Positions 9,397-18,921 of a stretch of DNA of 64,000 nucleotides are shown here, one piece after another. The stretch spans positions 1-64,000 of the forward strand of contig CAKORY010000003.1 in the NCBI GenBank assembly GCA_934101795.1. Direction: 5' to 3'. Made by a program: the position numbers and the translations under genes. The notes beneath the pieces are model-generated. The model did not search any database. It was given only the letters and a program-made list of their open reading frames with translations, and was not told the DNA's origin. Origin of the DNA: an uncultured Bacilli bacterium. Lineage in GTDB: Bacteria; Bacillota_I; Bacilli_A; RF39; UBA660. Numbering within the stretch: position 1 is the stretch's first letter; each line of letters begins with the position of its first letter.

Positions 9397-11497
9397 GTTT
9401 TACCTCGGTCATTTCATATGCTTCGATGGTATCTCCTTCTTTGAAATCATTAAATTTTTCTAAAGTAATTCCACATTCAAAACCTTTTTTAACTTCTTTA
9501 ACTGTGTCTTTTTCTCTTTGAAGCGATGCTATTTTTTCGTCATTTGCAATTACTACGCCATCACGTATAACACGAGCAAGTGCTCCATTTTTAATTATGC
9601 CACTTGTAATATATGATCCTGCAATGTTACCAACTTTAGAGAATTTGAATATTCTTCTAATTTCTGCTTCACCAAGTATTTTTTCTTCATATTCTGGGTC
9701 TAACATACCATTTATAGCTGCTTCAATATCTTCAACTAATTTATAAATAATTGTATATAATCTTATATCTATATTGTTATCTTTGGCTATATCTTTAGCA
9801 CTAGATGATGCAACAACGTTAAATCCAATAATAATGGCATTTGAGGCACTAGCTAAAACTACATCTGATTCAGTTATGGCACCAATACCACTTCTTATTA
9901 CTTTAACAGAAACATCTTGTTCTTTGATTTTTTCTAAAGCATTTTTTACTGCTTCTTCAGAACCCCGAACATCGGCTTTTAAAACAACATTTATTTCTTT
10001 ATTTCCAGCATCAACGGATGCAAATAAATCATCAAGTGATACTTTTTTATCTTTGCCAGCATTCATTTTAGCAGCATCTTTTCTTTTTTCTGCTACAGAT
10101 TTTGCTTCTGATTCTGTTTCAAATGCCATAAATTTATCACCTGCAGATGGATTTTCAGTTAAACCAGTTATTTCAACTGGTGTTGATGGTCCGGCTTCAA
10201 CAACTGATTCACCACGATCGTTTTTCATTGTTCTTACTTTAGCATAACTCGTTCCAACAACGATTGGATCACCAATTCTAAGTGTTCCATTTTGAATTAG
10301 GAATGATGCTATACCACCAACATTTTTATCAAGTCTTGACTCGATAACTGCTCCGACTGCATAACGATTTGGATTTGCCTTTAATTCACGTACTTCAGCA
10401 ATTGTAAGTATTGTTTCAAGAAGTAAATCAATTCCTTCACCTGTATGTGCAGATATGTTTATAAATGGAATATCTCCACCCCAACTTTCCGGTGTTATGC
10501 CTATTTCAGCCATTTCTGTTAAAACTCTATCAATGTTTGCATCTGGTTTATCAATTTTATTAACTGCAACAATGATTGGTACTTTTGCACTTAATGCATG
10601 ATCAACTGCTTCTTTTGTTTGTGGTTTTACTCCATCATCAGCTGCAACTATGATAATTACGATATCTGTAACTGATGCTCCTCTGGCACGCATTTCTGTA
10701 AAAGCCGCATGGCCTGGTGTATCAATAAATGTTATAAGTTCATCTTTGTATTTAGTTTGATAAGCTCCAATATGTTGTGTAATTCCACCAAATTCTTTAT
10801 CAACTACATGAGTATTTCTTATATAATCAAGAAGTGTTGTTTTACCATGGTCAACATGTCCCATTATAGTTACTATTGGTGGTCTTTTTACTAAATCTTC
10901 TTCTTTATCTATTATTTCATATTCTTCAAAATTAGTAACATCTTGTGTTTCTTCCCTTTTTAAAGTTTTATTATAGTCAAGTGCTATAATTTCTGCATTT
11001 TCAAAATCTATTGGCTCATTTAGACTTATCATTAAACCATTTTCCATTAATTTTTTAATGATTTCTGCTCCACTGACATTTAAAACACTAGCAAACTGAC
11101 TAACACTCATACCATTTTTGTAAAGCACAATGTTTTCATCTGTTTCATTTTTCATAAGCTTATTTTTATGCTTATACATTTCTTTCTTTAACATGTTAAA
11201 TTCTTGTTTATTAACATCTTTTTTCTTTAACTTTTCTTTGCTTACGCTTTCTTTCATAGTTTTATCTACTTTTGAAGATGTCATTATTTCATCTACTTTA
11301 TCTTCGATATCTTCCTCTTCTTCGTAAGTAATTTCTTCATCCGTACTAATTAAATTAATAGTGTTATCTAGCATTATGATATCATCATCTGTTAAATAAT
11401 CATCTTTTGAATTAACATTTATTTCTAGTTCATGGCATTTTTTTAAAATTTCTGCTACAGATAAATTTACATCATTTGCATATTCTGATACTTTCAT
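9389..11497 (-). CDS. infB: translation initiation factor IF-2
   Basis: IF-2 is the GTPase that places fMet-tRNA on the 30S subunit. Two IF2_N-type modules are seen (VSEYANDVNLSVAEILKKCH near the N-terminus and MSVSQFASVLNVSGAEIIKKL near residue 130), separated by a charged linker. The GTPase then has G1 GHVDHGKT, G3 DTPGHAAF and G4 NKID, followed by domains II, III and IV. At 702 residues it is a compact IF-2. The usual ylxQ gene between ylxR and infB is absent here. Confidence 0.97.
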   Translation of the reverse strand: MKVSEYANDVNLSVAEILKKCHELEINVNSKDDYLTDDDIIMLDNTINLISTDEEITYEEEEDIEDKVDEIMTSSKVDKTMKESVSKEKLKKKDVNKQEFNMLKKEMYKHKNKLMKNETDENIVLYKNGMSVSQFASVLNVSGAEIIKKLMENGLMISLNEPIDFENAEIIALDYNKTLKREETQDVTNFEEYEIIDKEEDLVKRPPIVTIMGHVDHGKTTLLDYIRNTHVVDKEFGGITQHIGAYQTKYKDELITFIDTPGHAAFTEMRARGASVTDIVIIIVAADDGVKPQTKEAVDHALSAKVPIIVAVNKIDKPDANIDRVLTEMAEIGITPESWGGDIPFINISAHTGEGIDLLLETILTIAEVRELKANPNRYAVGAVIESRLDKNVGGIASFLIQNGTLRIGDPIVVGTSYAKVRTMKNDRGESVVEAGPSTPVEITGLTENPSAGDKFMAFETESEAKSVAEKRKDAAKMNAGKDKKVSLDDLFASVDAGNKEINVVLKADVRGSEEAVKNALEKIKEQDVSVKVIRSGIGAITESDVVLASASNAIIIGFNVVASSSAKDIAKDNNIDIRLYTIIYKLVEDIEAAINGMLDPEYEEKILGEAEIRRIFKFSKVGNIAGSYITSGIIKNGALARVIRDGVVIANDEKIASLQREKDTVKEVKKGFECGITLEKFNDFKEGDTIEAYEMTEVKHA

Positions 11498-11514
11498 TTA
11501 ATCACAACCTTTCG

Positions 11515-11772
11515 TTATTTTTGTACTATTTCTTCTAGTTTTTCATATATAGAGTCAGGTATTTCTACTTCAAGTACTCTATTTAATACTTTATTATTTT
11601 TAGCTTTTTTTATAACCTCAATATCTTTTTTTAAATAAGCACCACGGCCGTTTGCTTTTCCTATTTCATCAATTACAATTTCTCCTTCAGGAGTTCTAAC
11701 TACTCTAATTAACTCTTTTTTTGGTAGTTTTTCTTTAGTAATGATGCAAGAACGCATTGGTATTTTTTTCAT
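11515..11772 (-). CDS. ylxR: YlxR/RnpM family RNA-binding protein
   Basis: A small 85-residue protein of the YlxR (DUF448) family, with the signature start PMRSCIITKEKLPKKELIRVVR and the motif GRGAYLKKD. Relatives in Bacillus bind RNA and modulate RNase P. The ATG overlaps the nusA stop in TAATGA, and infB follows 17 bases downstream, the standard operon position. Confidence 0.93.
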   Translation of the reverse strand: MKKIPMRSCIITKEKLPKKELIRVVRTPEGEIVIDEIGKANGRGAYLKKDIEVIKKAKNNKVLNRVLEVEIPDSIYEKLEEIVQK

Positions 11773-12899
11773 TATTTGTTACCAGTTTGTTGTATTTCTT
11801 CCATGGTCTTAATTTCTAAATGATATTTGGTTAGTTTACTAGCTAGTTTAATATTGCTTCCCTTTTTACCTATGGCTGCTGATAGGTTATCGCTACTCAC
11901 AATAACTAGAGCATTTCTTACTTCAGCATCTGGCACGGAAACTATAACATCTTTGGCTGGTGTCATAGCATTTTTAATGTATTCTGCTGGGTCTTCACTA
12001 TATAAAACTAAATCCACTTTTTCACCTTTTAGTTCTTTTAAAATACCAGCTATTCTAGAACCACGTTCACCTATACATGAACCTATGGCATCTATTCTAT
12101 CATTAACTGAATATAAAGCAATTTTAGTTCTTATACCCGCTTCTCTAGCTACACCAGCAATTACAATTGTACCATTTGCAACTTCTGGTATTTCATGTTC
12201 AAATAATCTTTTGACAAATCCATAATTATTTCTTGATAACTTGATGATTGGTCCTTTTGGTCCACTTTCAACTTTGCTAACGTATACTTTAATATTTGAA
12301 CCCATTATTATTTGTTCACCTGGTATTGTATCTCTTTTTGGAAGTATTCCTCTAGTTCTACCTAAATCAATATAGTAGTTGTTTTGGTCTTCCATCGCTA
12401 CCATACCAATCATTAATTCATCTTGTTTATCAGAAAATTCTTCAATTACACTGTTTTTTTCTGCTTCTCTTATTTTTTGCATTACTACTTGTTTTGCTGT
12501 TCCTGCTGCTACTCTTCCAAAATCTTTAGGTGTTACTTCTTCTTCAATTGTTTCACCAACTTTAATATTTGGTACTTTCTTTTGGGCATCTTCCAAAAGT
12601 ATTTGCGCATCACGATTAATTTCTGGTTCTATTCTAGTAATATTTCCTTCTTCATCTTCCACAAGCTTAGCTTCTTCGATTTCAGGAACTACTACATAAT
12701 ATGAATATACTTTAATATCTCCAGTTTCACGATTGATGTCTACTCTAACATTTGTCTTGGAATTAAAATTTTTCTTGTATGCAGTTTGAAGGGCTAATTG
12801 TAGTGCTTCAAAAACTACATCTGGGCTTATATTTTTTTCTTCTACTAAAACATTTAATGCTTTAATTAATTCGCTTCCACTTGATTGTTGTTTACTCAT
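11772..12899 (-). CDS. nusA: transcription termination/antitermination factor NusA
   Basis: NusA binds RNA polymerase and nascent RNA and modulates pausing, termination and antitermination. In order the 375 residues contain the N-terminal RNAP-binding domain (ISPDVVFEALQLALQTAYKK), an S1 domain (MVAMEDQNNYYIDLGRTRGILP) and two KH domains with IGSCIGERGSRIAG and AAIGKKGSNIKLASKLT. No acidic C-terminal repeats, as usual in Firmicutes. AGAGGAGAG, which is also the end of rimP, supplies its ribosome site. Confidence 0.97.
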   Translation of the reverse strand: MSKQQSSGSELIKALNVLVEEKNISPDVVFEALQLALQTAYKKNFNSKTNVRVDINRETGDIKVYSYYVVVPEIEEAKLVEDEEGNITRIEPEINRDAQILLEDAQKKVPNIKVGETIEEEVTPKDFGRVAAGTAKQVVMQKIREAEKNSVIEEFSDKQDELMIGMVAMEDQNNYYIDLGRTRGILPKRDTIPGEQIIMGSNIKVYVSKVESGPKGPIIKLSRNNYGFVKRLFEHEIPEVANGTIVIAGVAREAGIRTKIALYSVNDRIDAIGSCIGERGSRIAGILKELKGEKVDLVLYSEDPAEYIKNAMTPAKDVIVSVPDAEVRNALVIVSSDNLSAAIGKKGSNIKLASKLTKYHLEIKTMEEIQQTGNK

Positions 12900-12902
12900 T
12901 TT

Positions 12903-13154
12903 TTACTCTCCTCTTTCTTTGCTTACTACATCTAATATGTAGCTATCATCTGTTATATCGGCTTTATCCACTACTTCATTTACAACTTTGGTGGCTTCAA
13001 CTATTGTTTCTAAATCAATACCTCCGATTTTATCTAAGGTTACTGTTAAAAACTTATACTTTCCTTTTTCTTCAAAAGTTACATCATCAACAATTATATC
13101 TGTCTTTTCAAAAGCCTCTTGTAAATCAATTTTAAGTTTATCTAATACTAGCAT
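12903..13154 (-). CDS. rimP: RimP-like ribosome maturation factor, N-terminal domain only
   Basis: RimP assists 30S maturation and normally has an N-terminal alpha/beta domain and a C-terminal SH3-like domain, about 150 residues in all. The 83 residues here cover only the N-terminal domain, ending at YILDVVSKERGE just where the family has YxLEVSSPG and goes on. The stop is followed 3 bases later by the nusA ATG, and the last codons form the nusA ribosome site, so there is no room for a lost second domain. This looks like a settled domain loss and not a sequencing error. GGAGGTG precedes the ATG. First gene of the nusA-infB operon. Confidence 0.8.
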   Translation of the reverse strand: MLVLDKLKIDLQEAFEKTDIIVDDVTFEEKGKYKFLTVTLDKIGGIDLETIVEATKVVNEVVDKADITDDSYILDVVSKERGE

Positions 13155-13179
13155 AAAACACCTCCATAACTAATAATAA

Positions 13180-13201
13180 AAGTGGGATTTCCTGCCCACT
13201 T
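13180..13201 (-). promoter_or_regulatory. leader hairpin upstream of rimP-nusA-infB
   Basis: AAGTGGG pairs with CCCACTT around an 8-base loop, about 25 bases upstream of the rimP start and just before its GGAGGTG site. On the minus strand TTTTATTATTAG follows, so it could be a weak terminator of the upstream gene, an attenuator, or a leader structure of the operon. The sequence does not decide between these. Confidence 0.4.
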
Positions 13202-13384
13202 AAAACTGATAATTAGATTATATCACAAATATTAACTAAAAAAAAGTCAAATCTAGCATTTTTTTGCTAAAAATGACCTATTTTATTAGAATTTTCCACT
13301 ACGTCCATGTCCACCGCCACCCTTTTCCGATTTAGTTTTGGTTTTATTTTTTTCGGTTGATGTTGTATTTTCACCATTATTTTC

Positions 13385-14740
13385 CTATTTACTTTTAGCC
13401 TTATCCTTTTCAGTTGTTATACCATCTGACAATTTTTTAGGTGAGCATTTACTACTATTATTTGGATTTAATATACAATCAGTACATCCTTGATATTTAT
13501 TGGATACATCAGTTGTGCCTTCAACAAGGCCTAAAAAGAAGTCTAATACTGTTGGTATAAAAAATATTATTAATCCAATTAGTACTCTTTTACCAAAAAT
13601 AACGGTTGCTTCTTTTAGTGCTTTATCATCTCCACTTAATGAAGCTTTTCCTAAATCAATACTTCCAAGTACTATTAAGATAATTGGTACTAATATTTTT
13701 ATTATCATAATAATATAACCAATTACTTGAAAGACAAGCAGTGAATAATTTGGATTACCATCTTCATCTACTGGGCTACATATATTAACATTTACAATCT
13801 TTAAAGGATTTGTTTCATTTTTTATTGTATCTATATTATCTAAGTATTCTTGTCCTTTTTCTTCTATTTTGGTACCAACAGTATTTAACTTATCTTTTAT
13901 GGAGTTATATTGTTCATCTGATATAACTCCATCATTTTTTCTAATATCTAATTGTTCTTTCCATTTGCTAAGCATTGCTTCATAATTTTTTTTAATTTTA
14001 GAAACGCCATTTTGATATGCAGATGAAGATTTCATAAAATCTGGTAGCCCATAACCTTTTAAATAGTTTTGTTTCAAATCTGTTAAAACTATTTTATTTA
14101 AAATATCATCCACGGTTTTATATTTTCCACTAATAAAGTCATCAATAGTTATGTCTCCTAATGACCAATTATTAAAATAATTATTTAATTCTTCTTCAAA
14201 TGTTATATCTCTTGTATCTGAAATAAAGCTACTGGCTTTAGAACCAAAAGTTGTTCCCACATTACTTTTATTGGCACAATATTTTCCATCATTATCAAAG
14301 CATACTTCATTACCGCCATTAAAACTATTCATATCATAATAACCATGTGCCGGACATGTAAAAGTGTCAGCCCAGAAATTATTGTCTGGTTGTATAAATA
14401 CATTTGTTCCTTGTGTACTAAAAACTTTACCAAAATCTTGGTCTTTTTTTAAATAAGGGCTTTGTCCTGCCGCAGTACCTCCACCCCAAAAACCTACTGC
14501 AAATTGTTCATCTTTCAAATCATAATAAATAGTTATATATTCTTTTATAATATAAGAGTCATACGTTTTGCTGTATATCGCCCTATTTACGCTTGAAGAT
14601 GACTTTTCTATGTTAGTGTAATTACATAATACTAAACAAGTCCCATCATTTATACATTTATCACCTGTTGTTGTGTATGCTTTCACATTTGAAAGACATA
14701 TCAAAAATAACATATTCAAAAATAAAATCTTATTTTTCAC
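13385..14740 (-). CDS. exported protein with C-terminal T4SS-pilin-like two-TM module
   Basis: The protein has a signal peptide (MKNKILFLNMLFLICLSNVKA), an extracellular region of about 290 residues with several Cys, a helical stretch, and then a two-helix membrane module: NICSPV, IGYIIMIIKILVPIILIVLG, the motif DLGKASLSGDDKALKEA, a second helix IGLIIFFIPTVLDFFLGL, and CTDCILNPNN. The same module alone makes up the proteins at 40393 and 40788, and it resembles the TrbC/VirB2-like T4SS pilin family. After the TAG stop (13385-13387) the frame stays open for 32 Lys/Thr-rich codons ending GGGGHGRSGKF at a TAA (13286-13288), a protein-like tail discussed under findings. It likely sits in the membrane with its large domain outside. 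Function unknown. Confidence 0.7.
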   Translation of the reverse strand: MKNKILFLNMLFLICLSNVKAYTTTGDKCINDGTCLVLCNYTNIEKSSSSVNRAIYSKTYDSYIIKEYITIYYDLKDEQFAVGFWGGGTAAGQSPYLKKDQDFGKVFSTQGTNVFIQPDNNFWADTFTCPAHGYYDMNSFNGGNEVCFDNDGKYCANKSNVGTTFGSKASSFISDTRDITFEEELNNYFNNWSLGDITIDDFISGKYKTVDDILNKIVLTDLKQNYLKGYGLPDFMKSSSAYQNGVSKIKKNYEAMLSKWKEQLDIRKNDGVISDEQYNSIKDKLNTVGTKIEEKGQEYLDNIDTIKNETNPLKIVNVNICSPVDEDGNPNYSLLVFQVIGYIIMIIKILVPIILIVLGSIDLGKASLSGDDKALKEATVIFGKRVLIGLIIFFIPTVLDFFLGLVEGTTDVSNKYQGCTDCILNPNNSSKCSPKKLSDGITTEKDKAKSK

Positions 14741-14791
14741 TTGGTATCACCTATCTTATGAAATAATTATAACAATTATTTCGATATTAAT

Positions 14792-15559
14792 CTAGTACTT
14801 ATTTTGAATTTTATCTATCTCATTTAAAGAAAAGCCCTTTTTATAAAGATTATATTTTATTTTATTTTCTAGGTCTTTTCCATTATATTTTTTATTTAAT
14901 TTTCTATATTCCTTTTGATATTCTTTTTCTAATATAGAATTATTTTCTTCAAAATCTACTAAATTAAGTATTTCTATTATCATACTTTGTTCATAACCTA
15001 GTGATATTAAATAGCTTTTAATCTTTAAAATTAAATTATTCCTACTTAAATTTTTATTAGTTTTAATTTTCTTATTTATAATTTTTGCTATTTTTTCTTT
15101 CCAAATAGACTCATCTATACTAGCAAGTGCTTCATCTATATATAGTGTATTTAAATTTAATTTTCCTAATTCTCTTTTTATATAATTTGGACCTTTTACT
15201 CCAAGATTTATTTGGTCATTTATATAACTTCTTATGTAATTTTGTTCATTTAGATAACCTAGTTCTTCTAACTTTTTGATTACTTTATATATTATTTCTT
15301 TAGAATAATCTTTTAATTTGTCTTCTAATTCTTTTTTGGTTCTTTGTTTATTACTTATGAGTTTTAATGACTTATTGAAAGCTTCATAATAATTATTATA
15401 ATTAATAATTTCTTTAAACTCTATATCAGATAGTTCTCTAGGCTTTAGTAAATTGTATTTAATTAATGTATCACTATAAAACTCTAGCTGAGTTTTATCA
15501 CCTAGAGTTATTATGTATTTGTTATTTTTCTTTTTTATATTAGATATTTTCTTCATCAT
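14792..15559 (-). CDS. recX: RecX family regulatory protein
   Basis: RecX proteins cap RecA filaments and inhibit recombinase activity. The three-helix repeats are seen in NKQRTKKELEDKLKDYSKEIIYKVIKKLEELGYLNE (split here only by its length) and in the following NYIRSYINDQINLGVKGPNYIKRELG, the classic RecX signature. The length of about 255 residues fits. Tandem ATGs at 15559 and 15556 overlap the end of nrnA by about 20 bases with no separate ribosome site, suggesting coupled translation. The upstream ATG at 15580 is less likely. recA is not in the window. Confidence 0.9.
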   Translation of the reverse strand: MMKKISNIKKKNNKYIITLGDKTQLEFYSDTLIKYNLLKPRELSDIEFKEIINYNNYYEAFNKSLKLISNKQRTKKELEDKLKDYSKEIIYKVIKKLEELGYLNEQNYIRSYINDQINLGVKGPNYIKRELGKLNLNTLYIDEALASIDESIWKEKIAKIINKKIKTNKNLSRNNLILKIKSYLISLGYEQSMIIEILNLVDFEENNSILEKEYQKEYRKLNKKYNGKDLENKIKYNLYKKGFSLNEIDKIQNKY

Positions 15560-16505
15560 TGTATTTTTTGCATGTTGCATCTAAATCTTTAGCTAAAGCT
15601 TCAATTACTTTATAATCACTAGTTCGACATCCAGATGCAAATTTATGTCCTCCCCCATTATATTTTGCTGCCACTTCGTTGATAACTGGCCCACGGCTTC
15701 GAATGTTTGCTTTATATATATCATTTCTTTCATCATATACTACAAACATCCAACACATAAGTTCTTTAATGAAATAAAAATCGTTAACTTGATTTGATAC
15801 ACTAGTTGGTTCAACATTAAATTTCTTTAAGTCTTCACTTGGCACAAAGATAAAGCCAAATCTATTTTCAGTTATTTCAATATTATTTATGAGATATGCT
15901 CTAAATCTTTCTTCATTTATACTTCTTTCATATAAATTATCATAAAGATTTACAAAATTGATATTACTTGTTTTAACAAGTTCGTATGCAATTTTTAAAG
16001 TTTCACTACTTGTATTTGGTAATAAAAATCTGTCACTATCAAATACCATACCTACATATAAATCTTCAGCAATTTTGGTATCCATTACAAGAGGACTATA
16101 AAGAAGAAGTTCTGCAATCATTTCGCATGTGCTAGATTTTGTAGGGTCAGTCCAGTCAACGTCACCAATGATATCTTCAGCGGGATGATGGTCTATTTTT
16201 AAAATAGCATCGTATTCTAATCCGTTTATACCATCTACTCTATAAAAGTTTGGAACATCAAGTACAATTAATAGTGAATTTGTTAAAGTACTTAAATCAG
16301 GTTTGTCAAGAGCACCTAAATATTTAAATTTATGAACTCCTGCTCCTACTGCATATACTTCTTTATTCGGAAATGTTAATTTAATTGAGTCCCTTAAAGC
16401 TATTTGACTAGCTATAGCATCTGGGTCTGGACTAATATGACGTGCTAAAACTATTTTGTCATATTTTTTGATTATCTTAATTATTTTTTTGTACATTTCC
16501 TTCAT
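15540..16505 (-). CDS. nrnA: DHH-family oligoribonuclease / pAp phosphatase NrnA-like
   Basis: A DHH/DHHA1 phosphoesterase. The metal-binding DPDAIASQ, the DHH motif in KIDHHPAED, and the DHHA1 substrate motif GGGHKFASGC near the C-terminus are present. Family members degrade short oligoribonucleotides and 3'-phosphoadenosine-5'-phosphate. The 321-residue length is normal. It lies 17 bases after ackA and overlaps recX, so the three are probably one operon. GAGTGATAAA precedes the ATG. Confidence 0.92.
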   Translation of the reverse strand: MKEMYKKIIKIIKKYDKIVLARHISPDPDAIASQIALRDSIKLTFPNKEVYAVGAGVHKFKYLGALDKPDLSTLTNSLLIVLDVPNFYRVDGINGLEYDAILKIDHHPAEDIIGDVDWTDPTKSSTCEMIAELLLYSPLVMDTKIAEDLYVGMVFDSDRFLLPNTSSETLKIAYELVKTSNINFVNLYDNLYERSINEERFRAYLINNIEITENRFGFIFVPSEDLKKFNVEPTSVSNQVNDFYFIKELMCWMFVVYDERNDIYKANIRSRGPVINEVAAKYNGGGHKFASGCRTSDYKVIEALAKDLDATCKKYNDEENI

Positions 16506-16522
16506 TTTATCACTCTTTCTAA

Positions 16523-17710
16523 TTAGTTATTTTTATTTTTAAGTTCCATTGTATCCATGGCAATCATTAATTCTTCATCTGTTGGAACAACATATACTGG
16601 AATTTTTGAGTCATCTGTTGAAATAAGACGGAATTCTCCGCGGAAATCGTTTCTTTCATCATCTATTTTAACACCTAATGATGCAATTTTTTCGATAATT
16701 GATTTACGCATTGTTTTACTATTTTCACCAACACCTGCAGTTAGAGTAATTACATCTGCTCCACCAAGTAAATTATTATACATTGCTATATAATTTGCTA
16801 TCTTTTTAGCATACATTTCTTGAGCTAAAATTGCTCTTTCATTGCCTTCATTAGCGGCAGTTTCAACATCTCTTGAATCACTACTTACTCCACTTACACC
16901 TAAAAGTCCACTCTTTTTATTTAAGTCATTTGTAAGTTCAGCAAGTGTTTCTCCAGTTTTTCCTTCTAAGTATGATAACATTGATGCATCAATATCACCA
17001 CTACGAGTTCCCATCATAATACCTGCAAGTGGTGTAAATCCCATAGATGTATCAACTACTTTTCCTGAGTCAATAGCTGTTATAGAACCACCATTACCAA
17101 TATGACAAGAAATAACTTTTAAATCATTCCTTCCAAAATATTCACTAATAGTTTTGTTAATGAATCTATGACTAGTTCCATGGAATCCATATTTTCTAAC
17201 ACCATATTTTTCATACCATTCATAAGGAACTGGATATAAATATTCAGTTTCTTTCATTGTTGTATGGAATGCTGTATCAAATACACCAACTTGAATTGTA
17301 TTTGGTAATGCTTTCATGAAAGCTTTTACTCCCATGATGTTTGCTGGGTTATGAAGTGGTGCTAATTCATTATATTTAGCAACTCTAGATAGAACATCTT
17401 CTGTTAATATAACTGATTCTGTGAATTCTTGACCACCATGAACCATACGATGTCCTACTCCTTCAATTTCGTCTAATGAACTTATTATTCCCATATCAAT
17501 AAGTTCTTCCATTAATATTTTTACAGCAACTGAATGATCTACTAAATTTACTTCTTTTTTTACTTTTTCCCCATTATATTTAATTGTATAACAAGAACCA
17601 TTTATACCTATTTTTTCGAACAATCCACTTGCTACGACATTTTTTTCTGGTAATTCAATTAATGTAAATTTTAATGATGAACTACCTGCATTTACTGCTA
17701 ATATTTTCAT
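16523..17710 (-). CDS. ackA: acetate kinase
   Basis: AckA makes ATP and acetate from acetyl phosphate, the terminal step of fermentative acetate formation. The N-terminal MKILAVNAGSSSLKF, VFDTAFH, HIGNGGSITAI and AGVGENS motifs of the ASKHA-fold kinase are intact over about 395 residues. I start at the ATG at 17710 because AGAGGTG lies 6 bases upstream; an in-frame GTG at 17719 lies within that site. No pta gene adjoins it. Confidence 0.97.
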   Translation of the reverse strand: MKILAVNAGSSSLKFTLIELPEKNVVASGLFEKIGINGSCYTIKYNGEKVKKEVNLVDHSVAVKILMEELIDMGIISSLDEIEGVGHRMVHGGQEFTESVILTEDVLSRVAKYNELAPLHNPANIMGVKAFMKALPNTIQVGVFDTAFHTTMKETEYLYPVPYEWYEKYGVRKYGFHGTSHRFINKTISEYFGRNDLKVISCHIGNGGSITAIDSGKVVDTSMGFTPLAGIMMGTRSGDIDASMLSYLEGKTGETLAELTNDLNKKSGLLGVSGVSSDSRDVETAANEGNERAILAQEMYAKKIANYIAMYNNLLGGADVITLTAGVGENSKTMRKSIIEKIASLGVKIDDERNDFRGEFRLISTDDSKIPVYVVPTDEELMIAMDTMELKNKNN

Positions 17711-17736
17711 TTCTTTCACCTCTTCTTCTATTATAC

Positions 17737-17766
17737 AAAAAAAAGATAGATTAATCTATCTTTTTT
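17737..17766 (-). terminator. palindromic terminator between ackA and the upstream gene
   Basis: AAAAAGATAGATT pairs with AATCTATCTTTTT in an almost perfect palindrome with flanking A and T runs. It lies just upstream of ackA and downstream of the gene ending at 17863, so it probably ends that transcript. Confidence 0.7.
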
Positions 17767-17862
17767 AATGTTTTTTTGCTTATTTTGCAAATTTTTTTAA
17801 AGCATTTGATAATATTTATTCCAATATTGCTTTTGCCTTTTAACAAGAAAAAAAATAAAAAA

Positions 17863-18438
17863 TTAAATCTGTCTTGTTCTTTGAAGTTTAAATTTTCTAT
17901 CAAATTTAATATCTTCTTGTTTTTCAAAATATAAACTAATGTCTTCTAGAACACTTTTTTCAACTGCCATTTCTTCAATTTTATAGTGTGTTTTTCGAAT
18001 TTTTTGTTCTAACATTCTTTTGTAATATAATGACTCATCTATTTTATTTTTAATATCATTTTTAGCATTTTCTAAATTCTCAATATCCTTATTTTTTATC
18101 ATCTTGTATAACTTTAGGAATTTAGGAACTTTTATTAAATAGATAAATAAAACTATATAAAACAAAACTCCGAGCGATTTTATAGCTTGCATTAATACTA
18201 TCATAAAAATGATTGCTGTGCTCATTAAAAAATCACTTGTTACTCTGTCTTTTTTATTTCTAAGTTTTGTTGACAATGAGTTAAGATCAGATAATTTACT
18301 TTTTTCTATTGATAATTTTGTTTCTTCTTCTAACAATAATGCATTTAAATTATTTTGAACAAGTTCTAAACTACATATTATCTGGTCAATCTCTTCTTTT
18401 CTTTTACTGTTTTTTTCTTCAATATTATTTTTGATCAT
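17863..18438 (-). CDS. coiled-coil membrane protein, unknown
   Basis: Unrecognised. The order is a charged coiled coil of about 80 residues (EEKNSKRKEEIDQIICSLELVQNN and on, given in part), two adjacent membrane spans (FLMSTAIIFMIVLMQAI and LGVLFYIVLFIYLI), and a second long charged coiled coil to the end. The ends are probably both cytoplasmic. I start at the ATG at 18438 because GAGGGGAAAAT precedes it; the longer frame from 18480 has no such site. Confidence 0.6.
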   Translation of the reverse strand: MIKNNIEEKNSKRKEEIDQIICSLELVQNNLNALLLEEETKLSIEKSKLSDLNSLSTKLRNKKDRVTSDFLMSTAIIFMIVLMQAIKSLGVLFYIVLFIYLIKVPKFLKLYKMIKNKDIENLENAKNDIKNKIDESLYYKRMLEQKIRKTHYKIEEMAVEKSVLEDISLYFEKQEDIKFDRKFKLQRTRQI

Positions 18439-18502
18439 ATTTTCCCCTCGAATGTCTAGATATAATATAACTTTTTTCAATTATTGTCAAGGGGATAAAA
18501 TA

Positions 18503-18919
18503 TCAAAGATATGATTTCCATGATTTAATTTGAAATTCTAAAAGTTCTAATAATTCTTCAGCAAGTTCAGTTACTTTTTTATCAGTTTCAGAGTTCAGTA
18601 TTTCTTCAACTTTGATAATGCCTTTATTAGTTCCTTCCGTTAACATTTTTGCTATTTTTGAATCATCACACTTAATTAATTCAATTCCTGTATAAATTTC
18701 ATTAAACATTTTGATAATAATGTTTATTTCTATTGGTTCTTCACCAAGTTCTTTTAACATTTTTGTAATATCCATTTTATTTACCATGTATTTTTTCTTG
18801 GCATCACTCATGGTTTTAGCAAATATTTTATCATCGATATGTCCTTTTACTTCATCAATTCCTATTATTCCCATTGTAACTATTTTATATAGTTCATTTA
18901 ATGCCTCTACATCATTCAT
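18503..18919 (-). CDS. small all-helical protein, possibly ferritin-like/DUF2383-like
   Basis: A 138-residue, acidic, apparently all-alpha protein beginning NDVEALNELYKIVTMGIIGI. The spacing of helices and the starting pattern recall four-helix-bundle families such as DUF2383, but the Glu/His metal motif of ferritins is not evident, so that assignment is weak. GGGTGA precedes the ATG and overlaps the terminator of rnj upstream. Confidence 0.5.
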   Translation of the reverse strand: MNDVEALNELYKIVTMGIIGIDEVKGHIDDKIFAKTMSDAKKKYMVNKMDITKMLKELGEEPIEINIIIKMFNEIYTGIELIKCDDSKIAKMLTEGTNKGIIKVEEILNSETDKKVTELAEELLELLEFQIKSWKSYL

Positions 18920-18921
18920 TT

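Noticed and set aside
9774..10247. 157-residue plus-strand frame opposite infB
   Set aside because: It is a shadow of the conserved IF-2 coding frame, without a ribosome site or recognisable motif.
13254..13269. Terminator after the 451-residue gene
   Set aside because: The stem is only TAGCA/TGCTA with a 6-base loop, and the T-run lies 8 bases away, so it is too weak to report.
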